Assembly: GCF_016469035.1 (NCBI RefSeq)
Contig: NZ_JAEHJZ010000032.1
Coordinates: 62,001 to 126,000 of the forward strand
Direction: 5' to 3'
DNA from: Gelidibacter salicanalis
GTDB taxonomy: Bacteria; Bacteroidota; Bacteroidia; Flavobacteriales; Flavobacteriaceae
DNA length: 64,000 bases
Both the position numbers and the translations under genes were made by a program. Positions 56,040 through 64,000 of this stretch are shown here, in pieces (the first letter of the stretch is position 1; the number at the start of each line of letters is the position of its first letter). The notes beneath the pieces were generated by a model, which saw only the letters and a program-made list of their open reading frames with translations, made no database searches and was not told the DNA's origin.

Positions 56040-58532
56040 ATGAGCAAGTCATTAAACTACAAACAATTATTTCATCTACTCGTTTTTATACTAATTGCTA
56101 CGAGTGCCGCTAATAGTCAAGAGCGCATTATCGAGAACTTTAATAAGGAGTGGAAATTTGCCCGTTTTGGAGCGATGCCTGATGGTTCAATCTTACAGGA
56201 ACCAGAAAATTTAGACGAAGCACATTATGATGATAGCGATTGGCGGGTATTAAGTGTGCCGCATGATTGGGGTATTGAAGGTCCTTTTCGTGCCGATTTA
56301 CCAAATCAAACTGGCAAATTACCATGGGCAGGTATTGGTTGGTATCGCAAAAATTTCACATCCCCAAAATCCGATGCAGGTAAGCGTGTTTTTATAGAGT
56401 TTGATGGAGCCATGTCTGGAACCACAGTTTGGGTAAATGGAGGTTTTGCAGGTGAATGGCCTTATGGGTACTCATCCTTTAGGTTTGATATTACAAATCA
56501 TATAAAAGTAGGAGAAGAAAACACGGTTGCAGTTCGATTAGATAATAAAGAAGAATCCTCTAGGTGGTATCCAGGGGGCGGGATATATCGACACGTGCGT
56601 TTGGTTAAAACAAACCCAGTCCATATTGCACACTGGGGTGTCTTTGTAACAACTCCTGAGGTTTCGAAGGAAAAGGCAACCGTTCATATAAAAACTGATA
56701 TTGAAAATGCATCTAAAAATCTTGAAGTCTTGCATGAAATATTCACTAAAGGTGATAATCCCTTAAAAGTAGCGGAACAGAAAACAAAATTCATTGCAGA
56801 GGTTACTATTGAGATAGCAAATCCTAAGCTCTGGGATTTAGAAACCCCAAATCTTTATGAGGTGAGAACCACTTTAATTCAAGATGGAAAGCCTATCGAT
56901 AATTACGTTACATCGTTTGGGATAAGAACCATAGAGTTTACTGCAAATAATGGGTTTTTGTTAAATGGTGCGCGTGTTCAGATAAACGGTGTCTGCCAAC
57001 ATCATGATTTAGGACCGTTAGGAACAGCCATCAATATCAGAGCCATGGAGCGCCAAATTGAAATATTGAAAGCATTTGGAACCAATGCCATTCGAACTGC
57101 GCACAACCCGCCTGCGCCAGAGTTTTTAGATTTATGTGATAAAATGGGGATTTTGGTTCAAGTAGAAGCTTTTGATGTTTGGAATAAAAAGAAATTAGAT
57201 AACGATTATGCTTCACTTTTTGGGGCTTGGCATGAGCGCGATTTGAGAGCTATGGTTAAGCGAGACCGTAACCATCCCTCTGTAATTATGTGGAGTACAG
57301 GTAATGAAATGATAGAATTAAGAGAAGGTCAAGATGCTCCTATAGCCATGATGCTTGCTGATATTATTAAATCTGAAGATGCGACCCGACCAACCACTTT
57401 TGGAAATAGTAGACCAGAGGGTTTGATTAATGGATTTCAAGAAACAGCAGACGTCCATGGGATAAATTATAAACCACATTTGTATGAAGAATTCCATCAA
57501 GCAAATCCAAATATACCATTGTACGGAAGTGAGACCGCTTCCACAGTAAGCTCTAGAGGAGAATATTTTTTCCCAGTTTCAGAAAATAAAAATGAAGGTT
57601 CTGGCGGTTATTTTCAGGTAAGTAGTTATGATTTTTCAGCGCCTAATTGGGCATATCGTGTTGATATTGAATTTGAAGCTCAAGACAGAAATCCATTTGT
57701 AATGGGAGAATTTGTCTGGACAGGGTTTGATTATATTGGAGAACCTACACCTTACAACAAGGATAAGACCAATCTTCTCAATTTTACAAATCCGGAGGAA
57801 AAAGAAAAAATGAAAGTGGAACTTGAAAAACTAGGTGGAAATATTCCTCCAAGAAGCTCCTATTTTGGCATTGTAGATTTATGTGGTTTTCCAAAAGACC
57901 GTTATTATTTGTATCAATCTAAATGGCGCCCAGATTTACCTATGGCACATATTCTACCACATTGGAACTGGCCTGAACGTGTAGGTGAGGTTACACCTGT
58001 TTTTGTGTATACTTCTGGAGATGAAGCAGAACTTTTTTTAAACGGAAAGTCATTAGGAAAAAGAAAAAAAGCACCATACCAGTACCGATTACGTTGGGAT
58101 GACGTGGTGTATAAGCCAGGAACGCTTAAAGTAGTGGCTTATAAAGACGGGAAGGTTTGGGCTATAGATGAAGTGAAAACTACTAAGAAAGCAAACAAGC
58201 TAGAAATGGAAGCAGATAGAAATATAGTAATTGCCGATGGACAAGACCTGTCTTTTGTTACTGTGAAAATTTCAGATAATAATGGTTTGACGGTGCCAAG
58301 AACGCATAATAATGTGAGTTATAGCATAGAAGGACCAGGAGTAATAATAGGTATAGGTAATGGCGACCCTACCAATCATGAATCGTTTCAGGCTAATCAA
58401 AGAAAGGTATTTAATGGTTTGGCTTTGGTGATTATAAGAACCAAAAACGGAGAACCTGGAGAAATTGTTTTAAAGGCGGAGTCGGAGGGTTTAAAAGCAT
58501 CTAGAATCAGCATTAAAAGTATTTCTGAATAG
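56040..58532 (+). CDS. GH2 beta-galactosidase-like enzyme, secreted
   Basis: 830-aa glycoside hydrolase with signal peptide (ending AANSQ). Domains: sugar-binding jelly roll (FNKEWKFARFG, LSVPHDWGIEGPF, GIGWYRKNF, GGIYRHVRLVKTNPVHI), Ig-like domain, TIM barrel with INGVCQHHDLGPLGTAI, TAHNPPAPEFLDLCDKMG, acid/base E423 in WSTGNEMIEL and nucleophile E498 in LYGSETAS, VMGEFVWTGFDYIGEP, then DUF4982 and Ig-like C-terminal domains. It should release non-reducing beta-galactose from desulfated oligosaccharides, the counterpart of the GH110 and GH127 activities. GH2 enzymes are frequent in carrageenan loci. A second GH2, decayed, lies at 63200. Confidence 0.9.
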   Translation: MSKSLNYKQLFHLLVFILIATSAANSQERIIENFNKEWKFARFGAMPDGSILQEPENLDEAHYDDSDWRVLSVPHDWGIEGPFRADLPNQTGKLPWAGIGWYRKNFTSPKSDAGKRVFIEFDGAMSGTTVWVNGGFAGEWPYGYSSFRFDITNHIKVGEENTVAVRLDNKEESSRWYPGGGIYRHVRLVKTNPVHIAHWGVFVTTPEVSKEKATVHIKTDIENASKNLEVLHEIFTKGDNPLKVAEQKTKFIAEVTIEIANPKLWDLETPNLYEVRTTLIQDGKPIDNYVTSFGIRTIEFTANNGFLLNGARVQINGVCQHHDLGPLGTAINIRAMERQIEILKAFGTNAIRTAHNPPAPEFLDLCDKMGILVQVEAFDVWNKKKLDNDYASLFGAWHERDLRAMVKRDRNHPSVIMWSTGNEMIELREGQDAPIAMMLADIIKSEDATRPTTFGNSRPEGLINGFQETADVHGINYKPHLYEEFHQANPNIPLYGSETASTVSSRGEYFFPVSENKNEGSGGYFQVSSYDFSAPNWAYRVDIEFEAQDRNPFVMGEFVWTGFDYIGEPTPYNKDKTNLLNFTNPEEKEKMKVELEKLGGNIPPRSSYFGIVDLCGFPKDRYYLYQSKWRPDLPMAHILPHWNWPERVGEVTPVFVYTSGDEAELFLNGKSLGKRKKAPYQYRLRWDDVVYKPGTLKVVAYKDGKVWAIDEVKTTKKANKLEMEADRNIVIADGQDLSFVTVKISDNNGLTVPRTHNNVSYSIEGPGVIIGIGNGDPTNHESFQANQRKVFNGLALVIIRTKNGEPGEIVLKAESEGLKASRISIKSISE

Positions 58533-58537
58533 TTTTA

Positions 58538-58660
58538 ATGACATTTCAAAATACAATAAATAAGATTAATATGGATGTTTCTCATCTATCAAAAGATATT
58601 TATTTTGTTCATCTCAAATCCCATGACAATTTAGTTTTACAAAAGATAATCAATAATTAA
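58538..58660 (+). pseudogene. Orphan tail of a T9SS cargo gene
   Basis: A 40-codon frame reads MTFQNTINKINMDVSHLSKD, IYFVHLKSHDNLVLQKIINN and a stop. DVSxLSxDIYFVxL ... KII is the standard end of a type A T9SS sorting domain (compare IDVSNLSAGVYLMEL in the gene at 38685). The body of the gene is absent. The remaining bases to 58827 show nothing else. Confidence 0.55.
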
Positions 58661-58827
58661 ATTTTGATTTTGACATTTTTGTTTAATTGTAAATTTATAG
58701 TTCAAATAAAAATTCAGTTAAGCATATTTATACTTGTACTACGCTTATTTAACGACAAGGTTTGATAGGAACGGAGCGTATAATTAAAATAAAATAATTT
58801 AATTTTTTTATCATAATAATCAAAAAA

Positions 58828-60216
58828 ATGAACGTAAAGATTAGTAGTTTATTATTTGTGTGTTTTATCTGTATAATTTTTTTTTCGTGTAAAAACAAAA
58901 AAATTGTAGATAGTATAAACAGTGTAAATATCCAAAAAGAGGATGACAAACCTAATATCGTATTGTTATTTGTTGATGATTATGGATGGGCAGATGTGGG
59001 ATATCGAAATGATATCTTCAGTACGCCAAATATCAATCAGCTTAAAAAGGAAAGTTTGGATTTTCAAAGAGCCTATATTCCAACACCCACTTGCAGCCCT
59101 AGTAGATTGTCACTTTTAACAGGTAAGGAAGCGGTTAGAGTCCAAATGGTTAGGCATATAGATATCGATCCTGAAAATCCAGACGCAAAATTTGGTCTTT
59201 GGCCTAAAGACCCCGTTCAGATGCCTTCCATAAACTACTTGCCTTTGGAGGAGATAACCTATGCAGAGCGGCTAAAGGAGTTTGGTTACTATAATATGTT
59301 TATTGGTAAATGGCATTTAGGACATGAGGGTAAATACCCTATCAATCAGGGGTTTGACGCTGAATTTGGCACAACAGATCATGGTAATCCAAGCAATTAT
59401 TATTATCCTTTTTTCAAAGGAGGGGACCCAAATAATTTTATGAAAAATTATAAAGAAGGCGATTATCTTACAGATGTTTTAACAGACGGAGCAGTCGATT
59501 TTATCAAAGATTATGATAAAAAAGCTCCTTTTATGTTATCGTTTTGGTACTACTCAGTACATGGACCTTCAATTGGAAGAAAAGATCTATTAAAAAAATA
59601 TCAAGATGCAGGATTGGAAGGCAAATATGTTCACCACGCCGCTATGGTGGAGGCCATGGACGAATCTGTAGGTCGGGTTAGAAAAGCTTTGGAAGAAAAA
59701 GGGATTTCAGAAAACACGGTAATTATTTTGTTGTCCGATCAGGGAGGTGCCTATACTAATGCACCCTTGAACGGTGGAAAAAAAGGAGGAAATGCTTTGG
59801 GTGAAGGCGGAGCGAGGGTGCCTTTTATGGTTAAATATCCTGGCATTACCAAGCCAAATACAGAAACGAGTATTCCAGTACAATCCATCGATTTATACCC
59901 AACTTTAATTGAAATAGCTTCAGGGAAAACATATGAAGGCAACCAAATTCAGGGTGTAAGCTTAATGCCAATCTTGAAAGGGAAAGATTTGGAGCCTCGT
60001 AATTTATATTTCTTTAGAAGTTATGAAGATCAATATGCAGCAGTCATCTCTGGTGACTGGAAGCTTGTTAAATACCATAGTGGGAAATTCCAACTATTTA
60101 ATGTTACGAAAGATATAAGTGAGCAAAATGATCTTATCGGTACAGGATTAAAAATTGAAAAAACACTAAAGAGCGACTTGTTGAACTGGGAAAAAGAAGC
60201 CGTTCCTATATACTAA
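58828..60216 (+). CDS. S1-family sulfatase, lipoprotein
   Basis: 462-aa sulfatase, lipobox CIIFFSC (Cys21). Landmarks: FVDDYGWADVGYRND (D50-D51), modification motif C89-S-P-S-R followed by LSLLTGKEAVRVQMVRHI, GKWHLGHEGKYPINQGFD, YYSVHGPSIGRKDLL, LSDQGGAYTNAPLNGGKKGGN (metal Asp) and GEGGARVPFMV. The active site is complete. It opens a run of three tandem sulfatases with gaps of 10 and 15 bases, clearly one transcription unit. Subfamily not assigned. Confidence 0.92.
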   Translation: MNVKISSLLFVCFICIIFFSCKNKKIVDSINSVNIQKEDDKPNIVLLFVDDYGWADVGYRNDIFSTPNINQLKKESLDFQRAYIPTPTCSPSRLSLLTGKEAVRVQMVRHIDIDPENPDAKFGLWPKDPVQMPSINYLPLEEITYAERLKEFGYYNMFIGKWHLGHEGKYPINQGFDAEFGTTDHGNPSNYYYPFFKGGDPNNFMKNYKEGDYLTDVLTDGAVDFIKDYDKKAPFMLSFWYYSVHGPSIGRKDLLKKYQDAGLEGKYVHHAAMVEAMDESVGRVRKALEEKGISENTVIILLSDQGGAYTNAPLNGGKKGGNALGEGGARVPFMVKYPGITKPNTETSIPVQSIDLYPTLIEIASGKTYEGNQIQGVSLMPILKGKDLEPRNLYFFRSYEDQYAAVISGDWKLVKYHSGKFQLFNVTKDISEQNDLIGTGLKIEKTLKSDLLNWEKEAVPIY

Positions 60217-60226
60217 ATCGATAAAA

Positions 60227-61645
60227 ATGGAATCCATAAAACTTATACTTGTCCTTGCGGTATTGCTGGCTTTAAATTCTTGTAAGACTATAGAAAAAGA
60301 AAGTGAAATTGTTGAGGTCAAACAAAATTATTCGGGAAATAAGCCCAATATTATTTTTTTACTCACTGATGACATGGGCTATGGTGAATTGGGTTCTTAT
60401 GGGCAAGAGGTTATAAAAACACCATTTTTAGATTCCTTAGCTAGAGAAGGCATGCGTTTTACGGATTTTTATTCTGGCACTTCTGTATGTTCGCCCTCAA
60501 GGGCTTCTTTAATGACTGGTTTACATACAGGCCATTTAAGTATTCGTGGCAATAAGGGAGTTGTAAATAAAAAATGGGGTAGAGTACCATTGAGAAAGTC
60601 TGAGAAAACTATTGGCGAAATGCTACAAGCTGTTGGTTATCAAACAGCCATGATTGGGAAATGGCATTTGGGTGTTCCAGAAGATGTTTCTACCTGGGCC
60701 AAAGGCAGGGGCTTTGATTATGCTGTACAAGAGCAATGGGGTGAAGATGCTAAGGGTAATGAAATAGACGAGCGGGTACATTGGGTAAACAATAATGAAG
60801 ATTCTATTTTTTACGATTACAATAAGTATAAATGTCTGGATGAATTTAGAACCAATTTTGCATTGGAATATTTAGATAATAAAGCACACGACAAGCCTTA
60901 TTTTTTATATATGTCGTATAGAGTGCCTCATGCACATGAACTGTTTTTAAGCGAAACCAACTTGTATTATGATCAAATCCAAAAATGGCCTGAAATAGAA
61001 AGACGACATGCTGCACGTATTACAATGTGGGATCAGGAAGTTAGAAGATTGTTTCAGAAGTTAGAGGAAAATGGGGAATTGGAAAATACGCTCATTATAT
61101 TTTCAAGCGATAATGGACCAACGGGAGAAAATCATCATGATTATAAGTTTTTTAATAGTTCCGGCGGTTTAAAAGGGTACAAAAGGGATCTTTATGAAGG
61201 CGGTGTGAGGGTACCGATGATAGCTTATTGGAAAGGTAAAATAAGTCCAGGCACCTCAAGTGACCATCCAAGCGCATTTTATGATGTGATGCCAACACTT
61301 GCAGAAGTAGCAGACGCAGAAGTACCCAATAAAACAGATGGGATTTCATTCTTGCCAGAATTATTGGGAAAACCTCAAGATAAGCACGAATTTTTGTACT
61401 GGGAAATTCAAGAAGGACGTTCGGTAAGTGGGTTTAGGCAAGCTACACGTTTCGGTAACTGGAAAGCGGTGCGATACGGAAATAATTATCATACGGAGCT
61501 GTATGATTTATCCAATGATTTGTATGAACAGCATGATGTTTCTAAATCCAATCCAGAGCTAGTTAAAAAAGCAGATGTCATTTTAAAAAGAGAGAGTGTG
61601 AAAAACGAACACTTTCCTTTTTCAGGGGGTATTTTTAAAAAATAA
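60227..61645 (+). CDS. S1-family arylsulfatase A-like sulfatase, lipoprotein
   Basis: 472-aa sulfatase, lipobox LLALNSC (Cys19). Landmarks: LTDDMGYGELGSYG (D48-D49), modification motif C88-S-P-S-R with ASLMTGLHTGHLSIRGNKGV, GKWHLGVPED, YRVPHAHELFL, FSSDNGPTGENHHDYKFFNSSGGLKGYKRDLYEGGVRVP and the C-terminal FGNWKAVRYGN. TGLHxGHxxIRGN and SSGGLKGYKRDLYEGG are typical of the large arylsulfatase A-like branch used for galactan 4- or 6-sulfates in Bacteroidota. Middle gene of the three-sulfatase run. Confidence 0.92.
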   Translation: MESIKLILVLAVLLALNSCKTIEKESEIVEVKQNYSGNKPNIIFLLTDDMGYGELGSYGQEVIKTPFLDSLAREGMRFTDFYSGTSVCSPSRASLMTGLHTGHLSIRGNKGVVNKKWGRVPLRKSEKTIGEMLQAVGYQTAMIGKWHLGVPEDVSTWAKGRGFDYAVQEQWGEDAKGNEIDERVHWVNNNEDSIFYDYNKYKCLDEFRTNFALEYLDNKAHDKPYFLYMSYRVPHAHELFLSETNLYYDQIQKWPEIERRHAARITMWDQEVRRLFQKLEENGELENTLIIFSSDNGPTGENHHDYKFFNSSGGLKGYKRDLYEGGVRVPMIAYWKGKISPGTSSDHPSAFYDVMPTLAEVADAEVPNKTDGISFLPELLGKPQDKHEFLYWEIQEGRSVSGFRQATRFGNWKAVRYGNNYHTELYDLSNDLYEQHDVSKSNPELVKKADVILKRESVKNEHFPFSGGIFKK

Positions 61646-61660
61646 ATAAATTGTAATTTT

Positions 61661-63193
61661 ATGAAAACATTAAAAATAATTGTTTTTTTTGGGGCTTTAT
61701 GCGCTACCATTGTTGCTTGTAAAACCAATACGAATTCTATTATTACTGAAGTAAAAACTGAATCTAAAGCCTCGAGACCCAATATCATTTGGCTTATGGC
61801 AGAAGATATAAGCACCGATTTAGAGTGCTATGGTATGCCAGATGTGAAAACACCCCATTTGAATAAAATGGCGCAAGAGGGGGTTCGGTTTGACAATGCT
61901 TTTGTGACTAATTCTATTTGCTCGCCTAGCCGTTCTGCAATGATGGTGGGGACACACCAAGTGAAGACCAATACACATCACCATAGAAGTAATAGGAATA
62001 TTCCGTTAGATTCACAATTTAAACCTTTCACAGCTTTATTACGAGATGCAGGATACACCACCATTTTAGGAAACCATGCTGTAATGAATAAAGGTCGAAA
62101 AATTGATGTAAATTTTAAAAACGAACCTATTGGCGAATGGGATGGAAAATCAAAATTTGGATTATTTGATAAGTACGATACGTTTGAAAAAGCAGACGAA
62201 CCATTTTTTGCACAGATACAATTGCTCGTTACCCATAGAGGCGATTGGTGGGATGAGGTTAGGAACCAGTCAGAACACCCTGTAAACCCAGAAACTGTAA
62301 AAATGCCTCCGTATATGGCAGATCATCCCGCAGTTCGATTGGACTGGGCAAAATATCTGGATCAGATTGAGTATATGGACAATGAGGTGGGCATGATCTT
62401 TAAAGAATTGGAAGACAAAAACATGGCAGATAATACCATTGTTATTTTTATTGGCGATAATGGACGTTGTAACATCCGTGGTAAAGGCTATTTGCAAGAT
62501 CCTGGATTGCGCATTCCATTGATTGTATATTACCCGAGTCAGTTTAAAGGTGGCGAAATTAGAAAAGATGTGGTAAGCGCTACGGATATTACGGCATCTA
62601 TCATAGATTTTGCTGGTGTTGATGTGCCAGACTACATGACAGGAAAACCCATATTTTCAAAAGATTTTAAACGAGAATATGTCTATGGAGCAAGAGATTT
62701 ATGGGATGAAATAGAAGAGAAATCCCGTGCGGTGATATCAGAAGATTGGGCTTACATAAGAAATGATATGCCTGAAGTACCTTATGATGCAGGTCAAGCT
62801 TATTTAGAATTCTACCGTCCAGCCGTTCATATTATGAGAGCACTAAATAAAGAAGGTAAGCTAAACGAAAATCAAAAACCCTTTTTTGAACCTACAAAAC
62901 CAATTGAGGAATTGTATCATTTAAAAGAAGACCCACATCAATTAAATAATTTGGCGAGTCAACCAGAATATATAGAGGTTCTAGAAAAACTCCGAGAGCA
63001 AACCAAACGTTTTGATATGCAAATGTCGCCGGTAAGCACTATATATGAGCCTATTATTACAAAGGGGCCGGAGATAATGGAATGGCTGAAAAAAGAACGT
63101 CCAGAAGATTATGCAAGAATGCTAGCGGGTGAAGAAATAGGATATAAGAGGATTACCGATTTATATAAAAAGAAAAAAGACAATCAAAAATAG
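61661..63193 (+). CDS. S1-family sulfatase, lipoprotein
   Basis: 510-aa sulfatase, lipobox CATIVAC (Cys20). Landmarks: MAEDISTDLECYGMPDVKTP (E48-D49 at the first metal site), modification motif C87-S-P-S-R with SAMMVGTHQVKTNTHHHRSNR, LLVTHRGDWW, FIGDNGRCNIRGKGYLQDPG and ELYHLKEDPHQLNNLASQPEY. It is a relative of the CSAAR enzyme at 49594 but keeps the standard CSPSR motif. Last gene of the three-sulfatase run; a decayed GH2 starts 7 bases after its stop. Confidence 0.92.
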   Translation: MKTLKIIVFFGALCATIVACKTNTNSIITEVKTESKASRPNIIWLMAEDISTDLECYGMPDVKTPHLNKMAQEGVRFDNAFVTNSICSPSRSAMMVGTHQVKTNTHHHRSNRNIPLDSQFKPFTALLRDAGYTTILGNHAVMNKGRKIDVNFKNEPIGEWDGKSKFGLFDKYDTFEKADEPFFAQIQLLVTHRGDWWDEVRNQSEHPVNPETVKMPPYMADHPAVRLDWAKYLDQIEYMDNEVGMIFKELEDKNMADNTIVIFIGDNGRCNIRGKGYLQDPGLRIPLIVYYPSQFKGGEIRKDVVSATDITASIIDFAGVDVPDYMTGKPIFSKDFKREYVYGARDLWDEIEEKSRAVISEDWAYIRNDMPEVPYDAGQAYLEFYRPAVHIMRALNKEGKLNENQKPFFEPTKPIEELYHLKEDPHQLNNLASQPEYIEVLEKLREQTKRFDMQMSPVSTIYEPIITKGPEIMEWLKKERPEDYARMLAGEEIGYKRITDLYKKKKDNQK

Positions 63194-63199
63194 CATAAA

Positions 63200-64000
63200 G
63201 TGATAAATGGTTTTTTTAGGCAGTTTACAAAATATGCAACAGCACTATTGTTGATGGTGAGTTTGGTATTGTCTAACGCGATAGATAGTCCAACCGATCA
63301 AACAAGGATAAGTATTAATTCAGATTGGAAGTTTAAACTCTTAGACGATAAAGATGCTGCTAAAGAAGGTTTTTAATCCATGCATTTTAATGATTCAGAT
63401 TGGGAATGTTAAAGTTTGCCACATATCAATAATCAATGGTAGGGTGTTTATTGGAATCCTAAATCATTTGAAGTCCCAGACTTTAACGATAACAAGAACG
63501 CTACCATTGAGCAGGAAGCGACCGTGATCCATTACATCGATTGGATAAATCGCGAATAGGTCTCGGTACATAATGGCAGGTTTCTTCCTGTCAAAATAGA
63601 TGTTACAAAACACCTTAAAAAAGAGGGCGAAATTATTTTTGCGGTAAGACCTAATAATACAGACAATCCGATTACTGGGCCAAAACCATTAAAAATATTG
63701 GACTTAAATATGTTTGGTGGACTTTATAGAAATGTGTAGATAACGGTAAAAGAAAAAATATATATATCACCTCCCATTTTGGCCAATAAATAGCGGTCGG
63801 AGGAATTTTTATTACATACACCAAAGTCTCCGAAGAAGAATCTGTAGTAAACATCAAACCCCATATTGTTAATGATAAAGATTCAAGAAAGGTAGGACTA
63901 GTTCAGAATGTTTTTTATAAGAACGAAATGCCTATAAAACATAAAAGTGACCAAATAAAGTTAAAGGCGGAAAGTGAATTAGAAACTAGTGGACATTTTT
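63200..64000 (+). pseudogene. Decaying GH2 glycosidase gene (runs off right edge)
   Basis: From about 63200 one frame reads a signal-like start (RQFTKYATALLLMVSLVLSN) and then GH2 N-terminal blocks: INSDWKFKLLDD, FNDSDWEC, SLPHINNQW, VSVHNGRFLPVKIDVTKHL, IIFAVRPNNTDNP and LDLNMFGGLYRNV. Six or more in-frame stops (first at 63374) interrupt it, falling at both variable and conserved positions, while the frame itself is largely maintained. This is a recently dead gene rather than a recoded one. It is not the same GH2 branch as the intact enzyme at 56040 (GGLYRNV versus GGIYRHV). The catalytic part would lie outside the window. Confidence 0.85.

Noticed and set aside
63374-64000. Stop-codon recoding in the GH2 frame
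   Set aside because: Different stop codons occur, several at positions that are conserved in GH2, and every other gene in the window uses the same codons as normal stops.
1-64000. CRISPR arrays, tRNA or rRNA genes
   Set aside because: I saw no regularly spaced direct repeats and no cloverleaf or ribosomal RNA signatures on either strand.

Overview
The window is an AT-rich, gene-dense stretch from a marine member of the Bacteroidota, most likely Flavobacteriaceae. Evidence: paired SusC/SusD outer-membrane genes, a hybrid two-component system (HTCS), type IX secretion (T9SS) C-terminal tails, lipoprotein signals on most secreted enzymes, TAnnTTTG-type promoter boxes and no Shine-Dalgarno leaders. 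Nearly all genes belong to one large polysaccharide utilisation locus for a sulfated red-algal galactan. Two ExDxxE-type GH16 enzymes, a GH127, two GH110 alpha-galactosidases, a GH2, two GH42-like enzymes, nine intact sulfatases and a 2-keto-3-deoxygalactonate kinase/aldolase pair point to carrageenan, probably of mixed kappa/iota/lambda or furcellaran type. The exact substrate is an inference.

Layout. 1-4.4 kb (minus strand): a SusC running off the left edge, a small secreted protein and a GH16. 4.7-7.2 kb (plus): dgoK, dgoA and an AraC-family regulator, i.e. the end of the anhydro-D-galactose route and a likely local switch. 7.8-12.8 kb: susC-susD, closed by a terminator. 13.0-21.5 kb: one operon of sulfatase, GH16, GH127, FG-GAP/UnbV protein and MFS sugar porter. 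21.9-28.8 kb: a second operon of sulfatase, DUF4380 protein, GH42-like enzyme and sulfatase. 28.8-29.7 kb is a gene desert with hairpins. 29.7-32.1 kb (minus): a second GH42-like enzyme. 32.7-36.8 kb: the HTCS. 36.86-38.61 kb: an intact insertion sequence (IS).

Right of the IS the locus is in flux. A T9SS-tailed protein is followed by a chimeric pseudogene: a broken copy of the 949-aa protein at 51.3 kb joined to the C-terminal part of a beta-helix (iota-carrageenase/GH82-like) protein with a decayed T9SS tail. After this come an EF-hand protein, a sulfatase, GH110, a relic, an SGNH esterase, a dead sulfatase, two sulfatases, the intact 949-aa beta-propeller protein (candidate lambda-carrageenase, GH150-like), a second GH110, a GH2, three sulfatases in tandem and a decaying GH2 that leaves the right edge.

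Working model: secreted GH16 and propeller enzymes cut the polymer, SusC/SusD import the oligosaccharides, and periplasmic sulfatases plus exo-glycosidases (GH2, GH110, GH42-like, GH127) strip them. The MFS porter takes up monosaccharides. DgoK and DgoA finish the anhydrogalactose branch; the dehydrogenase and cycloisomerase that should precede them are not in the window. The most interesting regulatory signal is a tandem RGGTAAW motif at 21-bp spacing, set 30-32 bp upstream of a TTAnTTTG-type -7 box at three operons, with variant pairs at two more promoters. It fits direct-repeat binding by an AraC-type activator such as the one encoded at 6.4 kb.
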